Shown: positions 47,415-57,349, numbered from the stretch's first letter. The stretch is DNA of 64,000 bases from Kineosporiaceae bacterium SCSIO 59966 (GCA_020881835.1 CP052876.1:1984001-2048000), one strand, 5' to 3'. Numbers and translations: made by a program. The notes: generated from the letters alone by a model not told the origin.

Positions 47415-48517
47415 ACGACGAGACCGTCCCCCTGCACGACCCCGGCCACGAGCCGGACGACGAGACGGTGCGGCTGCTGCGCCGCGCCCTGACCAGGGAG
47501 GCCGAGATGGTGGAACCGCGCGACGGCATGGAGGACATCCGGCGACGCACGGCAGGGCAGGACCAGGGGCAGGGCGGTGGACGCCGGTGGGTGCCCTGGG
47601 CGGCGGCCGTCGCGGCCGCTGCGGTGGTCGGCCTCGTCGTCGGCGGCATCGTCGGGACGGACGACGACGAGCCGCTCCCGGCAGCGACCGGGACCACCGA
47701 CCCGACGCCCACGTCACAGCCGACGACGACACCCCCCACGACGACCTCGCCCACGAGCCCGGGGTCCACGACCGACGCCGCGACCGGCGTCGTGGAGAAC
47801 GCCCCCGTCTACTGGGTGGGGCCGTCGAAGACGTCGTTCTGGCTGTACCGGGAGTTCCGGGACGTGCCCGACCTCGGCGACCCGGTGACCTCCGCGGTGG
47901 CGGCGATGACCCGCGAGGAGCCGCTCGACCCTGACTACATGAACCCCTGGCAGCCCGCCGAGCGGATCGAGGTGACCCGGGACGGCGACGCGATCACCGT
48001 GGACCTGTCCGCGGACGCGTTCTCCGGCACCGACGTCGGCAGCGAGCTCGCCGCACTCGCCCTGCAGCAGCTCGTCTACACCGCGACAGCGGCCGCCCAG
48101 TCCGACGGGCCGGTGACCGTCCTCGTCGACGGCGAGCCCGCCGAGGTGTGGGGTGTGCTCGAGGTCGGCGAGCCGATGGACCGGGCCCCGCAGGTCGACG
48201 TCCAGGCCTCGACCTGGATCATCGAGCCCGAGCAGGGCGAGACGGTGAGCAACCCGGTCCACGTGGTCGGGTACGGGACGGCGTTCGAGGCCACGTTCAG
48301 CTGGGAGGTCCGGGACGCGGGCACCGACGAGGTGGTGCAGGAGGGCTTCGTCACCGGTGAGGGGTCGATGGGCACCTACGGGGACTTCGAGTTCACTCTC
48401 GACGACCTCGCGCCCGGGGACTACGTGCTCGAGGTCTACCAGGGCGACATGAGCGACGGGGAGTCCCCCGAGGGCCCGCGGATGTACCCCGACACCAAGG
48501 AGTTCACCGTCGACTGA
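47411..48517 (+). CDS. GerMN/Gmad2-domain membrane-anchored protein
   Basis: A 368-residue protein. A cytosolic acidic N-terminus (about 60 residues) resembles anti-sigma-type tails. One membrane segment (WVPWAAAVAAAAVVGLVVGG, about residues 60-80) and a Thr/Pro/Ser-rich linker follow. Outside the membrane are a GerMN domain (VYWVGPSKTSFWLYREFRDV, then IEVTRDGDAITVDLSADAFS) and a C-terminal Gmad2 immunoglobulin-like domain (IIEPEQGETVSNPVHVVGYG). The architecture and coupling to the ECF factor suggest an envelope-stress or cell-wall role, possibly anti-sigma-like. That role is inferred. Confidence 0.88.
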   Translation: MNDETVPLHDPGHEPDDETVRLLRRALTREAEMVEPRDGMEDIRRRTAGQDQGQGGGRRWVPWAAAVAAAAVVGLVVGGIVGTDDDEPLPAATGTTDPTPTSQPTTTPPTTTSPTSPGSTTDAATGVVENAPVYWVGPSKTSFWLYREFRDVPDLGDPVTSAVAAMTREEPLDPDYMNPWQPAERIEVTRDGDAITVDLSADAFSGTDVGSELAALALQQLVYTATAAAQSDGPVTVLVDGEPAEVWGVLEVGEPMDRAPQVDVQASTWIIEPEQGETVSNPVHVVGYGTAFEATFSWEVRDAGTDEVVQEGFVTGEGSMGTYGDFEFTLDDLAPGDYVLEVYQGDMSDGESPEGPRMYPDTKEFTVD

Positions 48518-48528
48518 CCCGTCCCACC

Positions 48529-48732
48529 GTGATCATGCAATCCCGCCACCCCTCAACCCCACCGTGATCATGCAATCCCGCCACCCCTCAGCCCCTCCGT
48601 GATCATGCAATCCCGCCACCCTCCTCTCACAGAATGCTGCGCCCGGAGGATCGTTGCCGGCGTGTCGCGCCTGCGAGCCAGCACTCTGCGAGTGAGCGGG
48701 CGAGGACTGGGGTGGCGGGATTGCATGATCAC
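48529..48732. repeat. Composite intergenic repeat 4 (three forward, core, one reversed 22-mer)
   Basis: Perfect forward 22-mers start at 48529, 48564 and 48599 (spacing 35). The 59-base core is at 48630-48688, with CAGCACTCTG as a one-base variant of its right arm. A reversed 22-mer ends the element at 48711-48732, followed by GACGAGGGGTTGAGGTCCGA and CTGACC, resembling the border of composite 1. It fills the gap between the convergent Gmad2-protein and dnaJ genes. Confidence 0.9.
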
Positions 48733-48785
48733 GACGAGGGGTTGAGGTCCGACTGACCGCGGAGCGGGCGCAGGGGGTAGCGGGG

Positions 48786-49898
48786 TCAGCGACCGGCGAA
48801 GCGGTCGCGCAGGCGGGAGAAGACGTTCTGCTGCGCGGACTCGACCCGCCCCTGGGGACGTTCCTCGCCCCGCAGCCGCGCCAGCTCCCGCAGCAGCCGC
48901 TCCTGCTCCTCGTCCAGCTTCGTGGGGGTCTGCACCTCGATGTGCACGTGCAGGTCCCCACGCCCGCCGACGCGCAGCCGAGTCACGCCGTGCTCTCGCA
49001 GGGTGACGACCTCCCCGGAGCTCGTCCCGGGCCGGACGTCGACCGGCACGGTCCCGTCCAGGGTCTCCAGCTCGATGGTCGTCCCCAGTGCGGCGCCGGT
49101 CATCGGCACGGTGACCGTGCAGTGCAGGTCGTCACCGCGCCGGGTCAGCGTCTCGTGCGGCCGGACGGCGATCTCGACGTAGAGGTCACCGGGGGGCCCG
49201 CCGGCCGGGCCGACCTCGCCCCGACCGGTGAGCTGGATGCGGGTGCCGGAGTCCACCCCCGGCGGGACCTTGATGGTGAGGCTGCGACGCGAACGCACCC
49301 GCCCCTCCCCGGAGCACTCCAGGCAGGGCTCGGGGATGACGGTGCCGTACCCCTGGCAGCTCGGGCACGGGGTCGTCGTCATCACCTGCCCGAGGAAGGA
49401 CCGGGCCACTCGCTGCACCTGGCCGCGGCCGCCGCAGACGTCGCAGGTGCGCGGGGACGTACCGGGCCGGCAGCAGCTGCCCTGACAGGTCGGGCACAGC
49501 ACCGCGGTGTCGACCTGGAGCTCCCGCTCGGAGCCGAAGACCGCCTCGGCGAGGTCGACCTCGAGCCGGACGAGGGCGTCCTGGCCCCGGCGCTGCCGGG
49601 TCGCCGGCCCGCGCTGGCCGGCTGAGCCGCCGAAGAAGGTCTCGAAGATGTCGCTGAAGCCGAAGCCGGGCCCGAACCCGCCCCCGGTCCCGTTGGGGTC
49701 GGCCCCCATGTCGTAGGCGCGGCGCTTGTCGGGGTTGGACAGCACCTCGTAGGCGGCCGACACCTCCTTGAACCGCTCCGCGGAGTCGGGTCCACCGACA
49801 TCCGGGTGGAGCTTGCGCGCCAGCCGACGGTAGGCCTTCTTGATCTCCTCGGGCGTGGCGTCACGGCTGACGCCGAGCACGTCGTAGTGGTCGCTCAC
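48786..49898 (-). CDS. dnaJ: Chaperone DnaJ
   Basis: A 370-residue co-chaperone that stimulates DnaK. The J domain is [20 protein letters not shown] with HPD in [12 protein letters not shown] Gly/Phe-rich linker follows ([20 protein letters not shown]), then a four-motif zinc-binding domain and two substrate-binding domains. The first zinc motif reads CPTCQGSCC rather than CxxCxGxG, an atypical last residue. The other three motifs ([24 protein letters not shown]) are normal. This is the dnaJ2 type that follows hrcA, 45 bases downstream. Confidence 0.95.
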   Translation of the reverse strand: MSDHYDVLGVSRDATPEEIKKAYRRLARKLHPDVGGPDSAERFKEVSAAYEVLSNPDKRRAYDMGADPNGTGGGFGPGFGFSDIFETFFGGSAGQRGPATRQRRGQDALVRLEVDLAEAVFGSERELQVDTAVLCPTCQGSCCRPGTSPRTCDVCGGRGQVQRVARSFLGQVMTTTPCPSCQGYGTVIPEPCLECSGEGRVRSRRSLTIKVPPGVDSGTRIQLTGRGEVGPAGGPPGDLYVEIAVRPHETLTRRGDDLHCTVTVPMTGAALGTTIELETLDGTVPVDVRPGTSSGEVVTLREHGVTRLRVGGRGDLHVHIEVQTPTKLDEEQERLLRELARLRGEERPQGRVESAQQNVFSRLRDRFAGR

Positions 49899-49943
49899 CG
49901 GTAAGTGGTCGCTTCCTGTCGGATCGGTTCGGGACGGTCGGGT

Positions 49944-50975
49944 TCAGCCGACCAGGATGCGGGAGACGTAGCGGGCCACCGCGCGGACCGCCGCCATCGT
50001 CGTCGGGTAGTCCATCCGGGTGGGCCCGAGGACGCCGAGACGGGCCACGTGCGATCCGGCGTCCCCTGCCGCGACGCCGTACCCGCTCGACACCACGGAC
50101 GTCGTGACGAGCCCCTCGTAGAGGTTCTCGTGCCCGATTCGCACGGAGACCCCGCTGGCCGGGTCGTCGGCCATCTCCGAGAGCAGCCGGAGCAGCACGA
50201 CCTGTTCCTCGATGGCCTCCAGCACGGGCCCGATCGCGGCGAAGTCGATGCCGGCGCGGGCCAGGTTCGCCGCGCCGGCCATCACCATGCGGTCCTCGCG
50301 CTGCTGGCGCAGTGCCCCCTGCAGGGCGGCGACGACCCGGCGGGCCGGTTCGCGGACCTCCGGTCGCACGGACTCGGCGAGGGGCTCCAGCCGAGTGACG
50401 GCGTCCTGCAAGGGGTGACCGGCCGCCGCCTCGTTGAGCCGGGCACGCAGCTGGCCCACCAGCTCCTCGGAGAGGTCGGCGTCGACCTCGACCGTGCGCT
50501 GCTCGACCCGGCCCGTGTCGGTGATGAGGACGACGAGCACGCGTCCGGCTCCGACCGGGACGAGCTCGACGTGCCGGACCCGCGAGCGCGTCAGTGACGG
50601 GTACTGGACGACGGCGACCTGGTGGGTCAGCTGAGCGAGCAGCCGGACGGTGCGCTCCAGCACGTCGTCGAGGTCCACGGCGTCCTGCAGCAGCGTGGTG
50701 ATGGCCCGGCGCTCGGCCGGGGACAACGGCTTGACCTCCGAGAGCCGGTCGACGAAGAGCCGGTAGCCCTTGTCCGTCGGCACCCGGCCGGCGCTGGTGT
50801 GCGGCTGGGCGATGAGCCCCTCCTCCTCCAGCACCGCCATGTCGTTGCGGATGGTGGCCGGGGACACCCCGAGGTTGTGGCGGTCCACGAGGGCCTTGGA
50901 GCCGACCGGCTCGTGGGTGTCGACGTAGTCCTCGACGATCGCGCGCAGCACGGCCAGCCGGCGTTCGTCGCTCAT
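49944..50975 (-). CDS. hrcA: Heat-inducible transcription repressor HrcA
   Basis: A 343-residue repressor of chaperone genes that binds CIRCE. The winged-helix N-terminus is [20 protein letters not shown], then [20 protein letters not shown] and [19 protein letters not shown]. The rest is the GAF-like dimer domain. The start is the ATG at 50975 ([20 protein letters not shown]), with GGAGG eight bases upstream; an open frame to 51041 would begin inside the CIRCE operator. Operon with dnaJ. Confidence 0.95.
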   Translation of the reverse strand: MSDERRLAVLRAIVEDYVDTHEPVGSKALVDRHNLGVSPATIRNDMAVLEEEGLIAQPHTSAGRVPTDKGYRLFVDRLSEVKPLSPAERRAITTLLQDAVDLDDVLERTVRLLAQLTHQVAVVQYPSLTRSRVRHVELVPVGAGRVLVVLITDTGRVEQRTVEVDADLSEELVGQLRARLNEAAAGHPLQDAVTRLEPLAESVRPEVREPARRVVAALQGALRQQREDRMVMAGAANLARAGIDFAAIGPVLEAIEEQVVLLRLLSEMADDPASGVSVRIGHENLYEGLVTTSVVSSGYGVAAGDAGSHVARLGVLGPTRMDYPTTMAAVRAVARYVSRILVG

Positions 50976-51014
50976 CGGCACACCTCCTCGCAGTGCGGCC
51001 CGTGCGCAGGCGTA

Positions 51015-51041
51015 CTGGCACTCCCGCTTGGTGAGTGCCAA
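51015..51041. promoter_or_regulatory. CIRCE operator
   Basis: TGGCACTC, nine bases, GAGTGCCA matches the CIRCE pattern (TTxGCACTC-N9-GAGTGCxAA), on the minus strand reading TTGGCACTC at the 5' side. It lies 40 bases before the hrcA start and should mediate HrcA autoregulation of hrcA-dnaJ. Confidence 0.95.
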
Positions 51042-51168
51042 GTCTACGTCCCGGGACGCCGCGCCGCCGAACGCGCCGGGTGCTGGGCGAGCCGGCCGGG
51101 CGGCGAGTGGCGGTCCGCGGCCGTGTCAGGCACGCGGTCGTCGCGCGCCGGCGCTAACGTCGCCCGCC

Positions 51169-52029
51169 GTGAGCGACCGCTACGGGCCCGACGTCCTGGC
51201 CACGGACTGGCGCCGCCCCCGGCGGGGGCGAAGCACGGACGCGGTCGCCGAACCCGGTCTCGTCGTCGAGGACGTCGAGACCGGCTGGTGCGGCGCCGTC
51301 GTCCGGGTCGAGAAGGCCGGCGGGGTGCACGTCGTCCAGCTCGAGGACCGCCACGGGCGTACCCGCGCCTTCCCGCTCGGGCCCGGCTTTCTGCTCGATG
51401 GTTCTCCCGTCCGGCTCGTGGCCCCCCGCAGACCCGCGGCTGCCCGGACCCCGGCCCGGACGGCGAGCGGCTCGGTGGCCGTGCCCGCAGCCCGGGCCCG
51501 GGTGGCCCGAGGGTCGCGGCTGTGGGTCGAGGGCCAGCACGACGCCGAGCTCGTCGAACGGGTCTGGGGTGACGACCTGCGGGTCGAGGGCGTCGTCGTC
51601 GAGCCGCTGTACGGCGTCGACGACCTGCCCAGCGCCGTCGAGGAGTTCGCGCCCGGGCCGGGGCGCCGCCTCGGGATCCTGCTCGACCACCTGGTGGCCG
51701 GCAGCAAGGAGGCGAGGATCGCCGAGCAGGCGCTGCGCGGCGGCCGGTACGCCGACCACGTCCTCGTCGTCGGGCACCCGTACGTCGACGTGTGGCAGGC
51801 CGTGCGACCACAGCGGATCGGTGTCGACGCCTGGCCGACCGTGCCCCGTGGGCGGCCGTGGAAGGAGGGGGTGCTGGAGGCCCTGGGCTGGCCGGCGGAC
51901 GGACCGGCCGACGTGGCCGCCGGCTGGCGGCGGATCCTGGGTTCGGTGCGGTCCTACGCCGACCTCGAACCGGACCTGCTCGGGCGGGTCGAGGAGCTCA
52001 TCGACTTCGTCACCGCCGACCCCGGCTGA
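51169..52029 (+). CDS. DUF3097 family protein
   Basis: A 286-residue conserved actinobacterial protein. The start is the GTG at 51169 (VSDRYGPDVLATDWRRPRRG). Conserved parts are GLVVEDVETGWCGAVVRVEK, SRLWVEGQHDAELVERVWGD, RRLGILLDHLVAGSKEARIA and a C-terminal RIGVDAWPTVPRGRPWKEGV. The RLWVEGxHDAxLVE-type motif resembles a Toprim-like nucleic-acid domain, which hints at but does not prove a role in nucleic-acid processing. Divergent from hrcA across the CIRCE region. Confidence 0.9.
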   Translation: MSDRYGPDVLATDWRRPRRGRSTDAVAEPGLVVEDVETGWCGAVVRVEKAGGVHVVQLEDRHGRTRAFPLGPGFLLDGSPVRLVAPRRPAAARTPARTASGSVAVPAARARVARGSRLWVEGQHDAELVERVWGDDLRVEGVVVEPLYGVDDLPSAVEEFAPGPGRRLGILLDHLVAGSKEARIAEQALRGGRYADHVLVVGHPYVDVWQAVRPQRIGVDAWPTVPRGRPWKEGVLEALGWPADGPADVAAGWRRILGSVRSYADLEPDLLGRVEELIDFVTADPG

Positions 52030-52095
52030 GGTGCCGGACGCCCAGACCGGCGCGGCCCGGGAGCGACGGACGGCTGGAGGGCCTACGGTGAGCGC

Positions 52096-52434
52096 GTGAT
52101 CTCGCGGTGGGAACGCAACTGGGCAGTTGCCGCCCACTTGACGAGCTTCGTCGCCGCCTACGTCGCCCTGGGCTTTCTCGGGCCCCTCGTCGTGCTGCTC
52201 GTCCAGGGCGACAAGTCCCCCTACGTCCGGTCGCACGCCGTGGAGGCGCTGAACTTCAACCTGACCTGGCTCATCTACATCCTGGTGTCTGCGCTCCTCG
52301 TCGTCGTCCTGGTGGGGATCGCCCTGCTCGCCGTCGTCGGGATCGCGTACGCCGTCCTGGTCGTCCTCGCCGCCGTCGCAGCCGCCGACGGGCGCACCTA
52401 CCGGTATCCGCTGACGATCCGCTTCATCAGCTGA
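52096..52434 (+). CDS. DUF4870 small membrane protein
   Basis: A 112-residue protein with a short N-terminus (MISRWERNWAVAAHLTSFVA) and three membrane segments. The DUF4870 core is SYVRSHAVEALNFNLTWLIY-like, here KSPYVRSHAVEALNFNLTWL, and it ends YRYPLTIRFIS. The family has no known function. It is followed 61 bases later by a paralogue that has gained a Gln/Pro/Tyr-rich N-terminus. Confidence 0.88.
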   Translation: MISRWERNWAVAAHLTSFVAAYVALGFLGPLVVLLVQGDKSPYVRSHAVEALNFNLTWLIYILVSALLVVVLVGIALLAVVGIAYAVLVVLAAVAAADGRTYRYPLTIRFIS

Positions 52435-52495
52435 CCAGCCACTAGGGTGACCACGAGGCAGCGGACGCCGCCTCGGTACCCGACAGGGGGGTCAG

Positions 52496-53056
52496 ATGTC
52501 CCAGCACCCGACCGGTCCCGACCAGCCCGAGCAGCCGCCCCAGCGCCCCGACCAGCCACAGCAGCCACCGCCCTACGGCCAGCAGCCACCGCCCTACGGC
52601 CAGCAGCCACCGCCCTACGGCCAGCAGCCACCGCCCTACGGCCAGCAGCCACCACCGTACGGCCAGCAGCCCGGCGGCTACCAGGCGTACCCGGGCGCCG
52701 GCGCCCCACCGGCCGGTGGCTACACCAACGAGCTGAGCCCCGCCGACCAGCGGATGTGGTCGATGCTCGCCCACCTCGGCGCGATCCTCTTCAGCTTTCT
52801 CGCGCCGCTCGTCGTCTACCTCGTCATGAAGGACCGCGGCCCGTTCGTGCGTGAGCAGTCCCGCGAGGCGCTCAACTTCAACATCACCCTGGTCATCGGC
52901 TACGTCGTCGGCGCCGTCCTCACCACGGTGTTCGTCGGCGGCCTGGTGATGTTCGCACTCGGCGTGCTGAACATCGTGTTCCCGATCCTCGCCGCGATCG
53001 CGGTGAACAAGGGCGAGAACTACCGCTACCCGTTCGCCTGGCGCATCGTCACCTGA
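52496..53056 (+). CDS. DUF4870 protein with Gln/Pro/Tyr-repeat N-terminus
   Basis: A 186-residue membrane protein. The first 80 residues are disordered, with five QQPPPYG-type repeats. The DUF4870 domain follows: NELSPADQRMWSMLAHLGAI, then FVREQSREALNFNITLVIGY and YRYPFAWRIVT at the end. Tandem paralogue of the preceding gene. The repeat region could be a protein-interaction or condensate-forming tail, but that is inference. Confidence 0.88.
   Translation: MSQHPTGPDQPEQPPQRPDQPQQPPPYGQQPPPYGQQPPPYGQQPPPYGQQPPPYGQQPGGYQAYPGAGAPPAGGYTNELSPADQRMWSMLAHLGAILFSFLAPLVVYLVMKDRGPFVREQSREALNFNITLVIGYVVGAVLTTVFVGGLVMFALGVLNIVFPILAAIAVNKGENYRYPFAWRIVT
52559..52663 (+). repeat. Five 21-base tandem repeats encoding QQPPPYG
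   Basis: Five exact-register units of 21 bases (starts 52559, 52580, 52601, 52622 and 52643; unit begins CAGCAGCCACCGCCCTACGG). The first four are identical and the fifth differs at two bases. Near-identity at the DNA level points to recent expansion, so copy number may vary between strains. Confidence 0.9.
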
Positions 53057-53071
53057 CCGGTCACTCGACCG

Positions 53072-54316
53072 TCACCAGCCGAGCAGGTCGCGGACGACGG
53101 CGTCCGCCAGCAGCCGCCCGCGCCGGGTCAGCACCACCCGGCCGCGGGCGGCTGCCTGCCGGTCCAGCAGCCCCCGGGCGGCGAGGTCCCCGAACCGCTC
53201 CCGGCCCGCCGCCGGAACGGCGTCGGCCTCCAGGCCGTCGGCCAGCCGGACGGCGAGCATCACCCGCTCGACGTCGCGGGCCTCGTCGTCCAGCACCTCC
53301 CGGCCCTGCGCCGGGCTGCGGCCCTCGGCCAGCCGCGCCGCCCAGGCCGCGGGGTGCCGGGCGTTCCACCACCGGACGCCGCCGACGTGGCTGTGGGCTC
53401 CGGGCCCGGCGCCCCACCAGTCGTCCCCGCGCCAGTAGGACAGGTTGTGCCGGCACACGCGGTCGGCACCGCGAGCCCAGTTGCTCACCTCGTACCACCG
53501 GTAGCCGGCAGCCTCGAGGGCCGCGTCGGCGACCTCGTACTTCGCCGCCAGGTCGTCGTCGTCCGGCGCCGCCAGCTCACCTCGGCGCACCTGGGCCGCC
53601 ATCCGCGTCCCCGGTTCGACCACCAGGGCGTAGGCGGAGACGTGGTCGGGCTCGCAGGCCAGCGCGGCGTCCACGCTGCGCCGCCAGTCCTGCAGGGACT
53701 CCCCCGGCGTCCCGTAGATGAGGTCGAGGCTCACCTGCAGGCCCGCCTCACGCGCCCAGCGGACGACGTCCGGCACCCGCTCCGGCCGGTGAGTGCGGTC
53801 CAGGGTCGCCAGGACGTGCGGGACGGCGGACTGCATCCCCAGGGAGACCCGGGTGAAACCGGCCGCGGCGAGCGCGTCGAGGTACCTCGCGTCGACCGAG
53901 TCGGGGTTGGCCTCGGTGGTGACCTCCGCCCCCGGCGCGAGCCCGAGGTGGCGTCGGACACCGTCGAGGACGCCGGCGAGGTCGGCCGCCGGCAGCAGCG
54001 TGGGCGTGCCGCCACCGAGAAACACGGTGGAGACGTCGCGGTGCGGGACGCCGGACGCCTCGAGCACCCGGGCGGCCACGGCGAGCTCGTCGACGAGCGC
54101 CTGCGCGTAGCCGGCGCGGCCGGCGCCGGGCAGGGAGGAGGGGCCGAGCTCCTCGGCGGTGTAGGTGTTGAAGTCGCAGTAGCCGCAGCGCACCCGGCAG
54201 AACGGCACGTGCGCGTACAGGCCCAGCGCCCTGCGCTCGGCGCCGGCCGCAGCGGACGCCGGCAGCAGCCCGTCGTCGGGGGCGGGGTCGCCGTCCGGCG
54301 GCGTCGAGGGACTCAC
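53072..54316 (-). CDS. hemW: HemW-type radical SAM heme chaperone
   Basis: A 414-residue radical SAM protein of the HemW (coproporphyrinogen III oxidase-like) family, a heme-trafficking chaperone rather than a true HemN. Cluster motif: HVPFCRVRCGYCDFNTY (CxxxCxxC), then VFLGGGTPTLLPAADL and SLDLIYGTPGESLQDWRRSV. The C-terminal HemN domain (SYWRGDDWWGAGPGAHSHVG) is complete. The GTG at 54316 is the start; further upstream the frame is antisense to the GNAT gene. Confidence 0.92.
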   Translation of the reverse strand: MSPSTPPDGDPAPDDGLLPASAAAGAERRALGLYAHVPFCRVRCGYCDFNTYTAEELGPSSLPGAGRAGYAQALVDELAVAARVLEASGVPHRDVSTVFLGGGTPTLLPAADLAGVLDGVRRHLGLAPGAEVTTEANPDSVDARYLDALAAAGFTRVSLGMQSAVPHVLATLDRTHRPERVPDVVRWAREAGLQVSLDLIYGTPGESLQDWRRSVDAALACEPDHVSAYALVVEPGTRMAAQVRRGELAAPDDDDLAAKYEVADAALEAAGYRWYEVSNWARGADRVCRHNLSYWRGDDWWGAGPGAHSHVGGVRWWNARHPAAWAARLAEGRSPAQGREVLDDEARDVERVMLAVRLADGLEADAVPAAGRERFGDLAARGLLDRQAAARGRVVLTRRGRLLADAVVRDLLGW

Positions 54317-54346
54317 CGCCCCAGTGTCGTTGCTACCGTCCGCGCG

Positions 54347-54859
54347 GTGAGCGCCGACCCCGAGGTGCGGCTGGACGTCGTCACCGCCGAGGACGAGGAA
54401 CTCCGCCTCGCCGTGCTCGCGCTGCGCCCCAGACCCGAGCAGGAGGTGTTCTCCGCCACCGCGGCCCGGACCCTCCCGGAGGCCCTCGCCGACCCGGCGC
54501 GCACGCCCTTCGTCGTCCGGCGGGACGGCGCCCCGGTCGGGTTCGGCGTGCTGGACCGGGAGGGCTACCTCGACGAGCTCGTCGACGCCCCGGAGCGGGC
54601 GGTGCTGCTGCGCGGGTTCTACCTGGCCGCCGAGCACCAGGGCCGTGGCCTGGGGACCCGGGCCGCCGCCCTCGTACCGGGGCTGGCCGGTGCGCTCCAC
54701 CCGGACGCCGACCTCGTCGTCCTCACCGTGAACACCGCCAACCCGGCCGCGGTGACCGCCTACCTGCGCGCGGGCTTCCGGGACACCGGCGTCACCTACC
54801 TCGGCGGGGACGCCGGGCCGCAGCACGTCCTCGTCGCACCGGTCCCGCGCGGCGGCTGA
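54347..54859 (+). CDS. GNAT family N-acetyltransferase
   Basis: A 170-residue acetyltransferase starting at the GTG at 54347 (VSADPEVRLDVVTAEDEELR). The acetyl-CoA-binding motif A is GFYLAAEHQGRGLGTRAAAL, and motif B is VVLTVNTANPAAVTAYLRAGF. Domain-length protein with no targeting signal. The substrate cannot be told. It is divergent from hemW by 30 bases and convergent with lepA by 12. Confidence 0.9.
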   Translation: MSADPEVRLDVVTAEDEELRLAVLALRPRPEQEVFSATAARTLPEALADPARTPFVVRRDGAPVGFGVLDREGYLDELVDAPERAVLLRGFYLAAEHQGRGLGTRAAALVPGLAGALHPDADLVVLTVNTANPAAVTAYLRAGFRDTGVTYLGGDAGPQHVLVAPVPRGG

Positions 54860-54871
54860 CTGACCTGCGGG

Positions 54872-56776
54872 CTACCGCCGGGCCCTGTCCCGAGGCTTGT
54901 CCCTGGGCCTGTCCTTGGCCTTGTCCTTGGCCTTGTCGCTGTCGGCGTCGGAGGACAGCGCGGCGATGAACGCCTCCTGCGGGACCTCGACCCGCCCGAC
55001 CATCTTCATCCGCTTCTTGCCCTCCTTCTGCTTCTCGAGCAGCTTGCGCTTACGGGTGATGTCTCCCCCGTAGCACTTGGCGAGGACGTCCTTGCGGATG
55101 GCCCGGATGGTCTCGCGGGCGATGACCCGTGAGCCGATGGCGGCCTGGATGGGCACCTCGAACTGCTGGCGCGGGATGAGCTCGCGCAGCTTGCCCACCA
55201 TCATGACGCCGTAGGCGTAGGCCTTGTCCCGGTGCACGATGGCGCTGAACGCGTCGACCTGCTCGCCCTGCAGCAGGATGTCCACCTTGACCAGGTCGGC
55301 GGTCTGCTCGCCGTCCGGCTCGTAGTCCAGGGACGCGTAGCCGCGGGTGCGCGACTTCAGCTGGTCGAAGAAGTCGAAGACGATCTCGGCGAGCGGCAGG
55401 GTGTACCGCATCTCGACCCGGTCCTCGGACAGGTAGTCCATCCCTCGCAGGGACCCGCGCCGCTGCTGGCACAGCTCCATCACCGCGCCGATGTACTCGC
55501 TGGGGGCGAGAATCGTCGCGCGCACCACCGGCTCGCGCACCTCGGCGACCTTGCCGGCCGGGAACTCGCTGGGGTTCGTCACCTCGACCTCGGAGCCGTC
55601 CTCCATCGTCACGTGGTAGACGACGTTGGGAGCCGTGGAGATGAGGTCGAGGTCGAACTCGCGCTCGAGCCGTTCCCGGACGATCTCCAGGTGCAGCAGG
55701 CCGAGGAAGCCGCAGCGGAACCCGAACCCGAGCGCCGCGGAGGTCTCCGGCTCGTAGACGAGGGCGGCGTCGTTGAGCTTGAGCTTGTCCAGGGCGTCGC
55801 GCAGCAGCGGGTAGTCCGAGCCGTCGATCGGGTACAGGCCCGAGAACACCATCGGCCGGGGTTCGCGGTACCCGGCCAACGGCGTGGACGCCGGCCTGGC
55901 GGCGTCGGTCACCGTGTCGCCGACCTTGGACTGGCGGACGTCCTTGACCCCGGTGATGAGGTAGCCGACCTCGCCGACCCCGAGTCCCTGGGACGGCGTG
56001 GGCTCCGGGGAGATCACGCCGATCTCGAGCAGCTCGTGGTGAGCCCGGGTCGACATCATCGCGATCCGCTGGCGCGCAGACAGGTGGCCGTCGATGACCC
56101 GTACGTAGGTGACGACACCGCGGTAGCTGTCGTAGACCGAGTCGAAGATCATCGCCCGGGCCGGCGCGTCGGCGTCCCCCACCGGGGCGGGGACCCGGCG
56201 CACGATGTGGTCGAGCAGCGCCTCGACCCCCTCGCCGGTCTTACCGGACACCTTCAGGACGTCGCCCGGGTCGCAGCCGATGAGCCCTGCGAGCTCGTCG
56301 GCGTACTTCTCCGGCTGCGCGGCCGGCAGGTCGATCTTGTTGAGCACCGGGATGATCTCGAGGTCGTTCTCCATCGCCAGGTACAGGTTGGCCAGCGTCT
56401 GCGCCTCGATCCCCTGGGCGGCGTCCACGAGCAGGACGGCGCCCTCGCACGCCGCCAGGGAGCGGCTCACCTCGTAGGTGAAGTCGACGTGGCCAGGGGT
56501 GTCGATCATGTTGAGCGCGTGCGCGGTGCCGTCGAGCTCCCACGGCATCCGCACCGCCTGGCTCTTGATCGTGATACCGCGCTCGCGCTCGATGTCCATC
56601 CGGTCGAGGTACTGCTCACGCATGAGGCGGGCCTCGACGACGCCGGTGATCTGCAGCATCCGGTCCGCGAGGGTCGACTTGCCGTGGTCGATGTGGGCGA
56701 TGATGCAGAAGTTACGGATCTGCTCCGGCGCGGTGGCGGCGGGCTCGATCGTGCGCCTCGTGGCGGGGCTGGCCAT
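54872..56776 (-). CDS. lepA: Elongation factor 4 (LepA)
   Basis: A ribosome-binding GTPase that assists translation and 30S assembly. The G domain has [40 protein letters not shown] and [20 protein letters not shown]. The unique LepA C-terminal domain ([20 protein letters not shown]) is present, with a Lys/Asp/Arg-rich tail ([20 protein letters not shown]). The ATG at 56776 ([20 protein letters not shown]) gives the usual N-terminus and 634 residues. An ATG at 56824 adds 16 residues and has a G-run 12 bases upstream, so the start is not certain. Confidence 0.95.
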   Translation of the reverse strand: MASPATRRTIEPAATAPEQIRNFCIIAHIDHGKSTLADRMLQITGVVEARLMREQYLDRMDIERERGITIKSQAVRMPWELDGTAHALNMIDTPGHVDFTYEVSRSLAACEGAVLLVDAAQGIEAQTLANLYLAMENDLEIIPVLNKIDLPAAQPEKYADELAGLIGCDPGDVLKVSGKTGEGVEALLDHIVRRVPAPVGDADAPARAMIFDSVYDSYRGVVTYVRVIDGHLSARQRIAMMSTRAHHELLEIGVISPEPTPSQGLGVGEVGYLITGVKDVRQSKVGDTVTDAARPASTPLAGYREPRPMVFSGLYPIDGSDYPLLRDALDKLKLNDAALVYEPETSAALGFGFRCGFLGLLHLEIVRERLEREFDLDLISTAPNVVYHVTMEDGSEVEVTNPSEFPAGKVAEVREPVVRATILAPSEYIGAVMELCQQRRGSLRGMDYLSEDRVEMRYTLPLAEIVFDFFDQLKSRTRGYASLDYEPDGEQTADLVKVDILLQGEQVDAFSAIVHRDKAYAYGVMMVGKLRELIPRQQFEVPIQAAIGSRVIARETIRAIRKDVLAKCYGGDITRKRKLLEKQKEGKKRMKMVGRVEVPQEAFIAALSSDADSDKAKDKAKDRPRDKPRDRARR

Positions 56777-56847
56777 CGGGGACACGCGGGGCACCTTCCA
56801 GGACGACGTCGGGGCAGAGGCCATCGTCCCACGCCACCCCCCTACCC

Positions 56848-56920
56848 AGGGTTCGCGCCCGCCGTGGCTGCGATCCCGGCGGTTTCGAGGCTCATTCACC
56901 GCCACTGGGTGCGCGAACCT
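56848..56920. repeat. 73-base palindromic repeat, family 2 copy B
   Basis: Imperfect arms AGGGTTCGCGCCC and GGGTGCGCGAACCT bound this element. Its reverse complement begins GGTTCGCGCACCCAGTGGCG, matching copy A at 32883. It sits between the divergent lepA and rpsT genes. Longer starts for lepA would run into it. Confidence 0.75.
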
Positions 56921-57088
56921 GACGGGGAGGCAGGTGGCTGGTAGCCTAAGACGTCGCGTGCGCGCCCAGGTCGTGCGCGCACGTCGTACGGACCGCCACC
57001 GGTGACCCCACCACCGTCAGTCAGGTCCGCGCGGCTCACACCGAGCACCGCCCTCACCGACCTGTCCGAACGCAGAGAAAGTCCACTC

Positions 57089-57349
57089 GTGGCGAACATC
57101 AAGTCCCAGATCAAGCGCAACCGCACGAACGAACGTCGCCGGCTGCGTAACAAGGCCGTGAAGTCGGAGCTGAAGACCCTCGTGCGCGCCTTCCGTGAGG
57201 CCGCCGACGCCGGTGACCAGGACAAGGCCGCCGAGGCCCTGCGGGTCGCTAGCCGTAAGCTCGACAAGGCTGCCAGCAAGGGCGTCATCCACAAGAACCA
57301 GGCCGCGAACCGCAAGTCGGCGCTGGCCAAGGCGGCCAGCCGGATCTGA
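57089..57349 (+). CDS. rpsT: 30S ribosomal protein S20
   Basis: An 86-residue basic protein of the small ribosomal subunit: [20 protein letters not shown], then [20 protein letters not shown] at the end. Length and Lys/Arg content are standard. GTG start at 57089 with GAGAAAG upstream. As usual it lies divergently from lepA and opposite holA. Confidence 0.97.
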   Translation: MANIKSQIKRNRTNERRRLRNKAVKSELKTLVRAFREAADAGDQDKAAEALRVASRKLDKAASKGVIHKNQAANRKSALAKAASRI

